DNA of 64,000 nucleotides from Corticium candelabrum (taxonomy: Eukaryota > Porifera > Homoscleromorpha > Homosclerophorida > Plakinidae): NCBI RefSeq assembly GCF_963422355.1, contig NC_085102.1, positions 5,493,420-5,557,419 on the forward strand, in the 5' to 3' direction. Of the stretch, positions 29,001 to 44,000 are shown one piece after another. Positions within the stretch are counted from its first letter, which is position 1; every line of letters begins with the position of its first letter. The translations under genes and the position numbers were made by a program. The notes below the pieces were generated by a model, which was given only the letters and a program-made list of their open reading frames with translations, ran no database searches and was not told where the DNA came from.

Positions 29001-32000
29001 GTGTAGTTTCGCTTTGATATTTTACCATTTATTAGCCACAAAGAAGATGATGGACTAGAATTTCTGTTCTGAAGACGCAGCTGATTTAGTTGCAAAGAGA
29101 GGGCACTAACGCTTTCGGTAAAGTTCAAAATGAGAAGGCTAGAATCTAGGTCAAGAGAGAAGCTATAAAATTCTGGTGGCATTGAGTCCTGCACATACGT
29201 ATTCACTTGAAGAGCATTGCTAAAATTAACTGGAACTATTCTGTTACCATTCATGTCCTTTGCTGCATTCAAAGAAAGAGCAAGAAAAGTGTTAGATTCG
29301 GAAGTTGCCAGCATTAGCTTCTCTTTGATCATATCTACATCATGTGTTGACAGTTTGATCTCTATTTTCGTGTCGTAGTCTGTTGATACACTGCCTCCTG
29401 TCAAGTTGTAGTAGCTTGTACTTAATGATCTAACTTTCTCATGCTGCAGAGATATTTCAGTTACATCAATGGTCTCATAGTCCATAGTTTCATCAAATGT
29501 CAGTAAAAGAACTTCGTGCGTCAAATCAATGTCAAATGATACCAAATATGGCCGTACCATATCTGGTGTGAACAATTCTGCTTTCAACCCATCTCCATCT
29601 GCTATAGCTGAAATTCTATTTCCAGGCATGTCTTGTATGAACAACCGTGTCACCGTGACATATGTGTTGGAGACATTGGTAGCTAAGTCACGATACATTT
29701 TCATGTAATTCAAATCATCATCAGACAACACTAGGTGGACACTAGGCTCATTTGTCAACTCATCTGATATATGAGATGTCAGTTGGCGAAGTCTGCCAGC
29801 CCAAGTTCCATTCTGAATTGTCAATTGTTCGATATTGAGTGTAGACACTTGCACTGTCTCAGAAAAATGAAGACTAAGAATTCCAAGATGCAAATCTAGT
29901 TCAAAACTTTCTATAACTGGAGCAGTTCTGTCTCTTGTGAATGTGGTCACACGTAAAGCAGTATTGCTTTGCACACCATTCACCATGTTGTTATTCATGT
30001 CACGAGCAAGAAACGTTGTGAAAGCAATGTTGGTTGTTGCCTTATTGATTACTAGTAATGTTCGTTTCTTAATTTCATTCAAATCATTACGTGACAACTT
30101 GACAGTAATAATTGTTGAATCATTAGACAAAACCTCACCGTCTGTCAAACGATAACGAACAGTAACATTGATGACTTCTTCAAACTCGTGGAACACAATG
30201 TCAGTTAAATTGAGAGAACTAGCATTCACAGTCTCATCAAAGAACAAAGTGAACAAGCCTTCATCAACGTCCATGTTGAACTTGGTCACTGTAGGTGACG
30301 TAACGTCACTCTTATGCTGTGTGACTGGCAGTGCATTAAACCTGTTTATTGGAACAACTTTATTGTCTTTCATGTCCACAATGGTGTCAGCTGTTAGAGA
30401 CAAAAATGTGGATGATTTAGAGACAGCAAGGCTTGATAACCGCTTGATTTCATTTAGATCAGAAGCTGCAATGTTGATGACAACTTCAGTAACAAAACCA
30501 CTGTTAGTTACTGTTTCTCCACTGAATGTGTGAGTGGCAACAACCTTTTCTGTTCCATTGGAAAGGTTTTGTAGTGTTATTTCTGCAGCATTCAGTTTCA
30601 ATGCATTCACTGTTTCTGAAAATCTCATAGTCAGAGTGCCAGCATTCAAGTCAACATCAAATTGTTGCAAACGTGGACTGGTTGTGTCAGGGGTGTACAA
30701 TGACACTTTGGTGGCATTGATGGCAGCAAGACGAGGCAAAACAGGTTGTCTGTTCATGTCATGAAAAGCGCAACGAAACATGGTAAGCCAACTTGTTGAT
30801 GGCGTTCCAGCAATCTGGAGTTCTTTCAGTTTATTTAGATCATCCAACGTAAAATTGACTATGACATTAATACCATCCCAAATGGCTGGCAGCCCATAAT
30901 CAATTCCTACTTCAGATCCACTGCCACTACCACTGACACTACCACTGCTAACAGACATCAACAATGGCCTTGTAAGACTACCATCTGTCAGACTGTACAC
31001 AGTTGAGTAGTTGAACATTGTCTGTAGAGCAAGGCAGCGATAGTTGACAGATGAAATATCAATTGTCTCAAGAAAGTAAAGAGTCAAGTGTCCGGTGTCC
31101 ATGTCCAGATCAAAGCGACGAAGATACGGACGTGTAGTGTCATTCACGAAGGATATTGCCTGCATTGCAGCTCCATCAGGAATAGCCACAACAGGATTAT
31201 CGTTCATGTCTCGTAGCAGTAATTTTGTGACAGTAATGTAGGTTGACTCCAAATTGACATATAAATCATCAAGTCTCTTAATCTCATTCAAGTCATCAGG
31301 AGACAGATCTATAATTAGCTCGTCTCCATTTACACTTTGTGTTGAGCTAGTAATAAGAGTGTAATTAGTACTGCCATTCAAGTAATTCTGCAGTGTGATT
31401 GCAGAGGGATTAAAAGTGCTTGTGTCAACTACCTCACTAAACATCAAGGTCAACGTCCCAAGATTAATGTCAGCTCGAAAACTTCTTATCTCTGGTCGAA
31501 CAGTGTCAGGAAAGAACTCTGGTTTGGACAGCATAGCATAGTGACTGTTCTTTGGCTCAGGACTGAGATCTTTAATGCCACCATTAGCCATCTGCAAGTG
31601 TGTGTTTATTGTCATTGTTGCCAAATTTGTTTTCAGTTTGATCTCATTTAAATCAACCAAAGTCATCTCAATCATCATAATATGTGAATTCTCGCCAAAT
31701 GGTTTTCCACCTGTCAATGTTACTGATGATCCCAAGGTTGTTTGATTCTGAACAGTAAATAAGGCTGGTTTGTAGGAACTAAAGTTGACAGTCTCATCAA
31801 ATGTAAGAGTAAGAATTTCACTTGTTAAATTCAAACTGAAAGATAGCAGATATGGTCCTGTTACATCAGCAGTATAATCAGATACCGAAATTGCTTGATC
31901 ATCTTGCACAGGTTCAATACGATTTCTGTTCATGTCATAAACGCCGGACTGGGTTATCGCCAAGAGACAGCCTAACTTATCTTGACAAAGGTCAGTAAAA

Positions 32001-35000
32001 AACTTAATTCTATTCAAGTCACCACTACTAAGATAAACAATCACTGTTGTATCATCAGATGTGTTACTGTAGGTTCCACGTGGACTAGGCCCTGCTGTTA
32101 ATGAATGATATGATCCAAAGTCTTCAGTAGAACTTCGTAATGTCATCTGACTGACATCCAAAGAGCTCACATTAACTGTCTCACTAAAAACAAGTGTCAG
32201 CAATCCTTCATCCATGTCAATATCAAATGACATCAACTTTGGATGAACTATATCTTGTACAAACACAGAAACATTCAGAGCCTCACCAAGTCCAACAGAT
32301 ATTACACTGTTTCCAACCATGTCTTTAATGGCTAAATCTGTCATTTCCAAAAACGTGTTCTCTGGTGATGTCCCAAAATTAGTAAATTTTTTAATGTAAT
32401 TGAGATCATCCTTAGACAGTTTTGATACCACCACAGTGCTATCATTCGACAAAACCTGACCACCAGTTAGATTCTGCCATTTGGATGGTGAAATAGCATT
32501 TTGCAGTCTGATTTGTGTTAAGTCCAAGCTGCTAGCATCCACAGTTTCACTGAAATAAAGAGTCAATTCTTCTTTGGTGAGATCCAAATCAAATGATTGC
32601 AGCAGAGGAGAAGTTACATCTGCAACAAAATCAACTGCTTGCTGTGCGTTAGATGACACTATCTCAATGACTGAGTTGTCATTCATGTCTTTAACTGCTC
32701 TATCAGACATAAACAGAAACGTGTTGGAAAGATTCGTTGACAGCATATCTAATCGCTTTATCTCATTCAGATCAGTAGAACCAAGAAAAACAACCACCAG
32801 TGTCCAGTCAAGACCATTCGTGTAAGTCCTCATGGGGGGAGCACCTGCCTGCAGCCGATGCCTTTGTGATGATTCACTGCGATTAGAGCTACTCTGAAGC
32901 CACAGCTGAGATACATCAAGAGAACTAACATTCACGGTTTCATCAAATGTAAGATTGAGCAGTGCCTTGTCCATGTCAAGAATGAATGACAGCAACTGTG
33001 GCTCAACTTTGTCAGGAATATATAAGGAAACGAGCATTGCATCTGCAAAACTAACGTCTACAAGATTGTTTCCATTCATATCAAAAACTGTGGTAGGCGT
33101 GGCTGCAAGAAATGTAGTTCGGTTTTCTGTCAAAAGATTGCTCATTTGCTTTATCTTGTTCAGGTCATGTGGCTGCAAGGAAATCTTCACAATTCTGTCA
33201 TCTAAGGTTAGAAGTTCGTATTCAGTCAACTGATGGTATTCTCTAGTGTCAGATCGATTAGACAACTGTTGAAATGTAAGCTGAGTGACATTAAATGTTC
33301 TTGTGGCATCAACTGTTTCTGAAAATGTCAGAGCAAGAATTTCTCTTGTCAAGTCAATGTCATAAGAAAGCAGATGTGGCTGGGTAGTATCCTCAATAAA
33401 TAAAGTCACCATCTCAGCCTGACCATCTGGTATTGAAATAATGCTGTTGTTGTTCATGTCATTTAGAGCTAAGTGGCTGAATGATAACCATGTATTAGAA
33501 CCATTCTCAGAGCTGGCTAGTCCTCTTAGCTTCTTGATGTTGTTCAAATCTTCAAAACTGACATTGACAGTAATGATGGTTGAATCAACAAGTGAACCGT
33601 CTCCTCCAGTTAGTCTATAAGTACTGTTATAATCTCCCGTCTTGTTATTTTGCAGAATCAATTCTGTCAGAACGAGACTAGAAGCATTCACAGTTTCTGA
33701 ATAAGAAAATGTAATCATTCCTGAATCCATGTCAACATCAAACTGTACCAAACGTGGAGGTGTCCTGTCTTCTTCAAAATGACTTACAACTAAAGCAGCA
33801 GAAACGTTGATAGCAGCTAGATCATTTCCAGCCATATCCAACAAAGCTCCTTCAGCAACAGAAAGGTAAGTGTTCTCCCTTTTGGTTGCCAAATTGGTAA
33901 AGAACTTTAGTTGATCGAGGTCATTGATATCCAGCTGTAAGGCAAGGATTAGCCCATTTTCAGCAGTTAGAATTTTACCACCAGTCAGTGTTATCATTGT
34001 TGTAGGAGATGATACAGACTCTTGCAATGTAATAGTTGACACATCCAATGAGCTAACATTCACTGTCTCTGTGAAAGAAAATGTCAATGTACCTGCATCC
34101 ATGCTAATGTTGTAAGTCACAATACGTGGCACAGTTGTATCGGAAACAAATACTGATACTTGTGTTGCATTGCTTCCATTCACAGCTACAACAGCATTAC
34201 CGTTCATATCATCAATGGTCATCTCAGTCAATGATACAAATGTTGTCTCATTTGATATGGCCAACCTTGTCAATTTCTTCAATGAGTTCATGTCATCATG
34301 GCCAATACTAATAACTATCACAGGCCAATCAGGACTGTAAGACTTACTGTCGAATTCAGAGCTTCCAGCTGTCAAGCGTTGTCTTTCTGTCAGTGCATTA
34401 CTACGTGATGACTGAATAACTATCTCAGCAACATTCAGTGATGAAACATTAACAGTTTCTGAGAAAGTCATTTCAAGTTTGGCTGCATTCATGTCAAGAT
34501 TAAATCCCACAAACAATGGTTGAACTCCATCAGGAACTAAATTCCTGACTTGTAGTGCACTTCCGTTCAATCTAGGTACAACATTGTTTCCATTCATGTC
34601 TTTCAAGGCATTCATACTGAAAGAAATGAAGGTATTGTTCATATGTGTTACAAGCCCAGGTACACTCTTAATGTAATCGAGATCACTGGTTGTTAGTTTC
34701 ACATCAACAACTGGACCATCTTGAGAAAGAATGTCTCCACCTATTAGACGGCGACTATAAACTCCTAGTGAATTGTCTTGCAGAACAAATTCTGTTAGAA
34801 TATATGATGAGATGTCAACTGTCTCTGAAAATGACAGCGTCAAAATTTCACTTGTCAAATTTATATCAAATGACAGCAGAACTGGTTGAGTTATATCCAT
34901 AGTGAATTCAAGTACTTGCACTGCTTTACTTGCATTAATAGATATCACACGGTTTCCATTCATGTCTGCCACAAGATATTGGTCAAATGTGAGGTAGCTG

Positions 35001-38000
35001 TCACGATGTACAGTTGTCAGATTCTCAAAACGTTTGAGCTCATTTAGATCCTCATTACCGATTTTTACAGCAATTGTGACAGTACCAGGCAGATCTCCAA
35101 TAACGACAGTACCAGCAGTAAGTTTATAGCTTTCAGTTGCATTTGAGGCAGCATTTTGGAAAACAACTCTTGTGATATCAAATGTAGAAGCATTTACTGT
35201 TTCAGTAAACGTGACATTGAACTCGCCATTGTCCATGTCCAAATTATATGACACCAGCTCTGGTGAGGTCATATCTGGTATAAACTTTGTGACCTGCAGA
35301 CCCGCATTTGAAGAGATCTTTACAACTTGATTAGAATTCATATCTCTGATTGTCGCAATCGTTATTGCCAAATACGAGGAGAAATTTGAAACAGCTAAAC
35401 TTGTCAGTTGCTTGATCCGATTGAAATCATCAAAGCCAATGTTCATGACAAGCACTGTCCCATCACCTGTCAATAAAGTACCATTTAGTATCGTATGGTA
35501 TTGTAGACTGCTGAAGTTAGATCGTTCAAAAGAGCTCTGCAATGTCATTTCACTGCTGATAAAGGTCAAGGAATCAACGGTTTCTGAGAATGTCATTGTC
35601 AAATTGCCTGAGTCTAAATCAAGTTCAAATGCATCCAAAGTGGGTGACGTCTGATCTTCAATGAAAGAGTACACTTTCTTTCCTGCTATGTTAGCAATAG
35701 GAACAATCAAATTTGACCGCATATCTGTTATAAAATTGCTGCTGAAATGCAAATATGTGTTATTACCACTTGGGTGAGAGGCAAGGTTACGCAGTCTTTT
35801 CAAAGTATTTAGATCATTGACAGACAAGTCCAGGGTGATAACAGTAGAGTCATCAACTGATTGCAGACCTCCTGAAAGAGTAAGCCATTCTGATGTGTTT
35901 GATACAATTCTTTCACTTTGAAGTGTTAATGCCGACACATTCAGAGAATCTGTTTCAGCAGTCTCTGAGAAAGTGAAAATAAGCTGGCCGGAGTTAAGAT
36001 TAACGTCAAAATCTACCAACTGTGGTGGAGTCGTATCATTAACCAAAGATCGAACTTGTCTACCCAATGAACCAACAATGGCAGTCAGATTATTTCTGTT
36101 CATATCCAAGACTGTTCCTTCCAATACTGATACAAACGTATTATTGTCTGATGTTCCCAAGTCAGTCAGTTTCTTCAGCAAATTCAAATCATCAGTAGAT
36201 AAATTAAATTGTATCATCAAGTCATTATCCAACGTAACCTGTTGACCTCCTGTCAATTTTACAACCTCAGTTGACTGAGATACATCTTGTGTGTTCTGCA
36301 AGGTGATGAACGTAAAATGAAGTGTGGAAACATTAACTGTTTCTGTAAACAATAACGTCAAATTTCCAAAATTCACATCAAGATCAAAAGAAACCAGCAA
36401 TGGGTTGGTTGTATCTGGTGTGAAATGAGTTACTCTTACAGCATGATCTGCAGAGACAAGATCCACTGAATTTGCATTCATATCTGACACAGATTTGTTT
36501 GACAAGCTGATAAATGTGCTGCTATTGTCTATTGCAAGATGTACCAGTTTCTTCAAAGTGTTCATATCATCATCTCCCAAATTAATAGTTATCCCAAACC
36601 AGTCTGGTGATGAAGACCTAGAAGAATGGATCTGTAACCTATGACTCAAGAAGTCTGGAGACAAGACACTTGGTCTAATAAAGATCTCATCGACTTGAAT
36701 AGAGCTGGTGTTGATTGTCTCAGTAAATACCAACGTCAGTGTTGCAGCATTCATGTCTAAATCAAATGAAAGAAGTCTAGGTGGAATGAGATCTTCTGTA
36801 AATTGCCTCACTCGCTGAGCAGAGCCATCAACAATGGTAATGACAGGATTAGAGTTCATGTCACGAACCAAGTCTTCAGTGACCACAATGTATGACGTTT
36901 GATTAGAGACAGAGAGATTAGTAAACTTCTTCAAACTATTCAAATCCAGTTTCGTGAGCAGCAAAGTCAATGTTGTTCCATCAGTTGAGAGAAGCTTCCC
37001 TCCTGTCAGTTGTACAACCACTGAAGCAGTTTGTGAATCTTGCACAGTAATTTTAGATGCATCAAATGATGAAGCATTTACTGTTTCAGAAAATGACAAA
37101 GTCAACAACTCCTGAGTCAGATTAAGATCAAAAAATTCTACAGTGGGGGAAGTTTTGTCTTCACTCAACAATTTCACTTGCAAAGCAAACGAACTGTTGC
37201 GTGATACAACCCAGTTATGATTGACATCCTGCACAGCTTTAGATGTCCACGACAACCAGGTGTTGGTGGCACTTGTTGCAACACCCGTTAGACGCTTGAT
37301 TTCATTCAAATCAGGATCTGTAATGTTCACCTCCACTGTAACACCAGGATGGTCTCCGTATAACACAATACCTCCAGAAAATGTAAACACGGTTGCATTA
37401 CTAAGCAATACACTATGGCTTTGCAACTGGAAACCCGTCATATCTAATGTGCCTGGATCAACTGTTTCAGAAAACTCTAGGATCAACAATCCTTTGTTCA
37501 TGTCAAGCTCAAAGTTCTCCAACTCAGGTGCTGTTTGATCTTCAAAGAAGTAACTCACTTGAAGGGCATGCATCTGAGGTATACTGACTGCACGGTTTCC
37601 TTTCATATCAGAAATGGCAAAGTCATGCAAAGACAAAAATGTATTGTTTACAGCTGTAGCAAGTGACAACAATCGTTTGATTTCATTCAAGTCAAAGAGA
37701 GCCACGGAGACGACTATGTCTGGTGAATACATTGACTCTGTTCCTGTACTGCTGTCTAGACTGCCAAGAACATGAATTATGTAACTGTCAATTGTGTCTG
37801 CTTCTCCCTGCAGAGTAATACCAGAAACATTAAGAGTTAGACCATTAACTGTCTCAGAAAAATGCAATGTTAAAGAGCCAGCGTCCATTGACATATTAAA
37901 GTGCTGCAACTCTGGAGCAGTTGTGTCTGGGACATAACGACCCGCAGAAGCAGAATCCACTCCATTCTTACGAGGTGATACTGATTGGCCGTTCATATCT

Positions 38001-41000
38001 TGGATAGCAGTCGAATCTACGGTAAGCCAAGCACTCGACTGCATCTCAGCAATCTTCGAAGACTTGATCACATTCAAATCATCCAAAGACAAAGTAATAT
38101 TTACTTCCGTGGAATCTTTTGTATTTATGACATTGCCACCAGTCAAAGTGTGTCTAACAGTTGTATTTAAATCTTGCTGGAGAGTAATTCCTGAAAATAC
38201 AACTGATGAGGCATCCATTGTCTCCCAGAAATAAAGAGTTAGTAGCCCAGTGTCCATGTCGAGATCAAATGTACGTAGTGATGGTCGAGTACTGTCGTTT
38301 ACAAAAATTGATGCTAACTGAGCATTTCCATTCTGAATGGCCACAACAGAGTTACCATTCATGTCTCTGATTAGCTTGGATTCAATTGTCAAGTACGATG
38401 TGCTTTGATTGACATACAATGACTCTAAACGCTTTATTTCGTTCAGATCTTTCCGAGACAAGTTAACAATGATCTGTACACCGTTTTGACTTGTAGTGTT
38501 TCCTCCAGTCAAAGTGAGCCTAATATCCGACCTATGGGCATTTTGTACAGTGATTCCAGTCACATTCAAGGTATTACTGTCTACTGCTTCATTAAAGATA
38601 AAAGTCAGTATTTCAAGATTCACATTTACATAAAACGAATCAAGAGTTGGAGGACTTGAGTCACTAGTAATGACATCTGCAACCAGGTTAGCAGAAAATC
38701 CTGGGTTTGGAAACAATGCTAAATCCCTGACAGTGTCAAATCCAATAGTCAAATTTGTGTTGTCAACTTGAGTACCCAAGTTCCTCCGCAGTTTAATACT
38801 GTTCTGGTCTAAAACTGGCAAGAGAACTTCCAAAATATGTGAATTGGATGACAAAACTTGACCTCCAGTTATATTGACAACAGCCCCACCATCTACATCT
38901 GATGTTAGACTTAATCGAGTAGGAACAAAACTGGAGGCATTTACTGTCTCATCAAAAAACATGGTGATTATACCACTATCGACATCCAACTGAAACGATA
39001 AAAGATGAGGACCAGTAATATCCCTTTGGTACTGTGCAACACGTGCTGCATCTCCATTGGCTAAGCCAAAAACTTGATTTCCGTTCATGTCATCAATCAG
39101 TTCATCTGTGAAAGTGAGGTATGTTGTATTTTCCTCACGTGCCAAAGACACAATTTTCTTGATTGCATTAAGGTCCGAAATACTCAATTCAATTTCAACA
39201 CTCACACCATCAACACTTTTAGAGCTGCTGCTGCTAGATAAAGTAAAGGATGACTCATTAGAGGCAACAAACACTGCAGGTTGTAAAGAAATTTGAGTGA
39301 TATCCAAAGAGGATGTTTCTATTGTTTCATCAAACACAAGTGTCAAGAGTGCTCGTTCAACATCCAGATCAAAGTAATCAAGGTTGGGACGAATTACGTC
39401 TGGTCGAAACCGACGCACTTGCAATGCATTCCTACTATCCTGTAGTTCATTGACAGGGTTTCTACTCATATCCTGGATAGCACTTTTTGTCATTACCATG
39501 AATGTATTAAAAAATGAGGTTGCTAATTCACGGAGTCGTTTTATTTCATTGAGATCAGTAACACCAAGGTGAACTGAAACCACGGTGTTGTCTTCCTGAA
39601 TAGCTCTGCTTTCATTGTTCAAACTTCTTGCAGCTCCATTCTTAGTTTCATTGGAAAACTGCAGTGTTATTTGAGTTACATCAAGAGATTCGACTCTCAT
39701 TGTTTCACTGAATGTCATAGTCAGTAATTCGTTTGTAAGATACAGATCATAAGACAGCAGAGATGGTCTAACATAGTCAGGATAAAAATCAGAAACCCAG
39801 GTAGCATTTGACCAACGAACTGCTGTGACATAATTGAAATTCATGTCACGAACCAGAAGAGCTGCAAACGAAATGTATGTATTGTGCTCTGTAGTAGCTA
39901 CATTCAGGTCCTTCTTGATAGCATTTAGATCAGTGTCTCCAATAGTAATGGTCACAACAGTGTCGTCACTACTGAAAGTGCGACTTGGAAAAGGACTGTC
40001 AGTTGTTAGTCTGTACCAGCCAAGACTGTTGTTCAGAGACACATTAGACTGTAGCAAGATCTGTTGAATATCAAGAGAAGAAACATTCACAGTCTCATCA
40101 AATGTCATCTGTATTATCCCTGTGCTCATATTCAAACTGAAACCCACGAAAACAGGAGGAGTAGTATCATTTGTGTATTGGTCCACCTTCAATGCCTCCA
40201 ACACCCCAATTTCTTCTACTGGATTAGATACTGCATTAGAGACCATGTCTCTGATTGCCGTTTCTTGGACTACAAGATAGGTTGTGTCTTTAGAAGCAGC
40301 CAGTCCAATAGCTCTTTTAACAGCATTCAGGTCATCGACTGTCATGTTAAATTTGACTATTGTACTGTCTTCAAGAGTGTTCCACCCGCCAGTGAGCTGA
40401 TAACTATTCACTGTAAAACCCTTGATGTTCTGCAAGATAAAACCAGTAGGATTGAATGAAGATGCATTAACAGTCTCATCAAAAGTAAGTGAAAACTGCC
40501 CAAGGTCTAAATCCAAATTATACTGATTCAGTTGAGGACGTGTTCGATCTGGTAAGAACTTTGAACTCATAATTTGAAATGAGTTTGATGCATTGATAGG
40601 CGTGATATGATTTTCATTCATATCATCAACAAGCATGGAAGTAATCAACAGATCAGTATTTGCTGCATTTGTAGCCAAGTCACGAAGAGACTTCAACATG
40701 TTCAAGTCATCAATAGTCAATTTGATTTCAATAGACAGCTTTGCTTGTTGTAACACTGGAATATACTCTCCTCCTGTCAAACTGTATCTATCACCAGATG
40801 TTGAACTGTATAGCGTCACCTGGGTCACATTCAGGCGTTGCCGATTAACAGTTTCTGAAAAAGTCAGAACTATACGACCGCTTCCATCCATGTCGAGAGT
40901 AAAATCTTCAAGAGTAGGTGGATTAGTATCTGGTGTAAACTGACTGGCAAGAAGAGCATTACGTCTTGTGATTGGTTCGGCATTATTTGAAAACACATCT

Positions 41001-44000
41001 GTAACAGTTTCAGCTGTCAGTGCCAGAAAAGTATTGTCCAATCGAGTTGCAAGCTTGTCATCGCGTTTAATTTCATTGACATCCCCTGATTCAAGTTTGA
41101 TGATTACAGAATAGTCACTTGAAGAGGAAAGAACAATTCCCATAAGCAATTCACGAAACTCCGGTGTTGTATCATCTTTAGAGCTCTGTAGACGTATCTT
41201 AGAAGAGTCAAGAGAGGTCACTACCACATCATCAAATGTTATGCTTAATGTTCCTTCATCCATGTCCAAATGAAAGTCTGTGGCCAAAGGACCAGTTGTG
41301 TCAGGAATAAAACCTACAGCTGCAAGCTGAATGGCAGAAGCTAAACCTACAACTGGATTACCATTAGTATCATTGATGGCACCAGCAAACATCTTGAGAA
41401 AGGAATTAGATGGTGAAGTGCCAATTGTGGTGTCAAGTTTCAAAGTCTTCAAATCAGATTTTGACAGCCTGATTTCAATCTCTTGCTTCACAACGTCATC
41501 AACGTAGAATACTGTGCCATTAGACAGAGAAACAATGGTACCACCCGTAGACAGAGATTGCAGACTGATCTTTTCAAACTGCACAGATTCTAAATCAACA
41601 GGTTCGTTGAACGATATCCGCAGCACACCTTCATCCAAGTCTAGTTGTGAAAAAGATGTGACTTTTGGATCTGTATTGTCAGAAATGAATGATGTAACAT
41701 TAATGGCTAGAAATGAAGACTCTCGAGGCCTAACAAAATTATCGCTCTTGTCTTGCACAAGTGTTGATGTAAATGTAATAAACGTGTTATCATGTGACGT
41801 AGCAAGATCTTCATATGCTCGAATCTGGTTTGCATCAACAGTTAGAAGATCAATCTGGATTTCTAGTCCATTGTCACTAACTGTCTTGCGAGTTGATCCA
41901 GTTAGAGTGTAATTGCGAGATGACAACAGTCCATTCTGAAACGTGAGAGCAGTTGGATCAAACTGATCAATTGCAATGGGTTCATTAAATGTAAGTACAC
42001 ACTGGTTACTGTTCATATCAAGACTAAACCCAACCACTTCAGGTCCAATGTAATCTGGAGTGTATTGAAATGTCCTTACTGCGCTAGTAATTGAAATCGG
42101 GACAATGGCATTACTTGCCATGTCAAACACAGTGTTGCCTGTCAGTGTTAAGTGTGAAGAACCCAGTTTAGTAAACAAACCCTCGTCGTTCTTCAACGCA
42201 TTTAGATCATCAATGTGCAGCAGAACAGAGACAATTGGTGTGTTCTTGTTATTCAGAACAGTACCATTGTTAGCAACAGGGTGCTGACTATCTGGAAGGC
42301 CATCTGTGTCTACAAATGTAAGTCCAGAAAAGCTGAAAGTCGTCCTGTCTACTGTCTCTGAGAAATAGAAAGTGATTTCTCCAGATGACATGTTGACAGA
42401 GAATCGTTCCAGTTCAGGGCTTGTTGTATCTGGCACATACTCTGCTGTTCGGATTCCAACACATGTCAAGTCTTCTTGATAGGTAGTCACTTGGACAGCA
42501 TTGTCTGATGTAATCGGAACAACATGGTACCCAACGAAGTCTTCAGCAGTGGTTTCTGTGAAAGTCAAGAAAGTGTCTTGTCTAGACTTGGCTAAAGCAA
42601 GATCATCTTGTTTCAATAGCATTGTATCGTATCCAGTGAAGTAGACCTGAATCACTGACTGCACATTCAAGCCTCTAATCCGACCACCAGACAGTGTGAT
42701 GTTCTTTGTTCCTGCCACTTTATGACGCTGACTCTGTAGAGTGATTTCAGTTGTGTTGAATGTTGATGTAACAACAGCCTCAGAGAAACTCAATTTGAGA
42801 AAGTTGCCATTGAGATCAATGTCAAAAGAGAGCAGTTCTGGTTGCATTGTATCTTCCTTTACAGCACTGGCTTGTAGTGCTAAGCCAGCTAGCTCAGCCG
42901 AGGGATTGCCACTCATGTCTTCACACACACCACTTTCCAAGGTTAAATACGTGTTGTTGACATCAGTAGCTAGGTCTAATTGTGACTTCAAAGTGTTGGA
43001 ATCAAAGTCATTTAGCAAGACGGTAAGAGATAAACTGCCAGTCTGGTTGTGTGCCGCTTCACCACCGGTAAAAGTGTGGAACATGTTGTGTAAGTGTGTT
43101 GTGCTTGTGTTCTGATAGTTCTGGATTGTTATCCTTGAACCGGTCAAAGTTAAGGGATTGACAGGCTCATTAAATGTCAGTTCCAAACTTTGAGCATCCA
43201 TATCCAGGTTAAATGACAACAACTGAGGGACAGTCTCATCTCGAAAATATGACGCAGCCTGTTGAGCAGAAACGGCAGAGATTGGGATAGATTTTCGATC
43301 ATCCAAGTCTTTGACAAAATCAGACGTATGACTCAAGTAGGTATCAGCTTGAGCTGTAGCAAGTAAAGTGTTAATCTTCAACGAGTTAAGGTCAGAGTCG
43401 CTTAGCTCAGCAATTATAACATAATCATCTGGATCAATTCTTGTGGCTTCTGTTGGCATTACAGTTGCCTGTCCTGATCCTGATCCTGAACCAGAACCAC
43501 TTCCATCACTGCCATCAACCGGCAAAGCTTTATTAGCTAACAGTGTGTAAGACACATTTCCAACCATATCACCTTGCAGAGTGAGTTGTGAGACATCCAC
43601 ACTACTTGCATCCATTACATCACTAAAAGTGAGATAAATCATACTAGAGTCCATGTCCAATGAAAAGCTCTCCAAGTATGCAGCCGTTGAATCAGCAGTA
43701 AATCCTCCACGTACCAGTGGCAATGGATTGTCTGTAGATACTGGTGTGACCTTATTGCCTGACACATCGGTGACTGTACTGTTTGTTAAAGAAAGATGAG
43801 TATCAGAATCAGATGTTGCAACTAGCTCATTCAGTTTAAGAGTCTTTAGATCGAATTGGTTGAGAGCAACTTCTATTTCTCTCTTTCCAATATTGACATA
43901 AGAGACTTCACCACCAGTCAATGTGTGACTTTCATTTGGAAATACCACAGAGAGAATAGAAAGCTCAGCAGGCAAGATGCTGGCAAGTGATACTGGCTCA

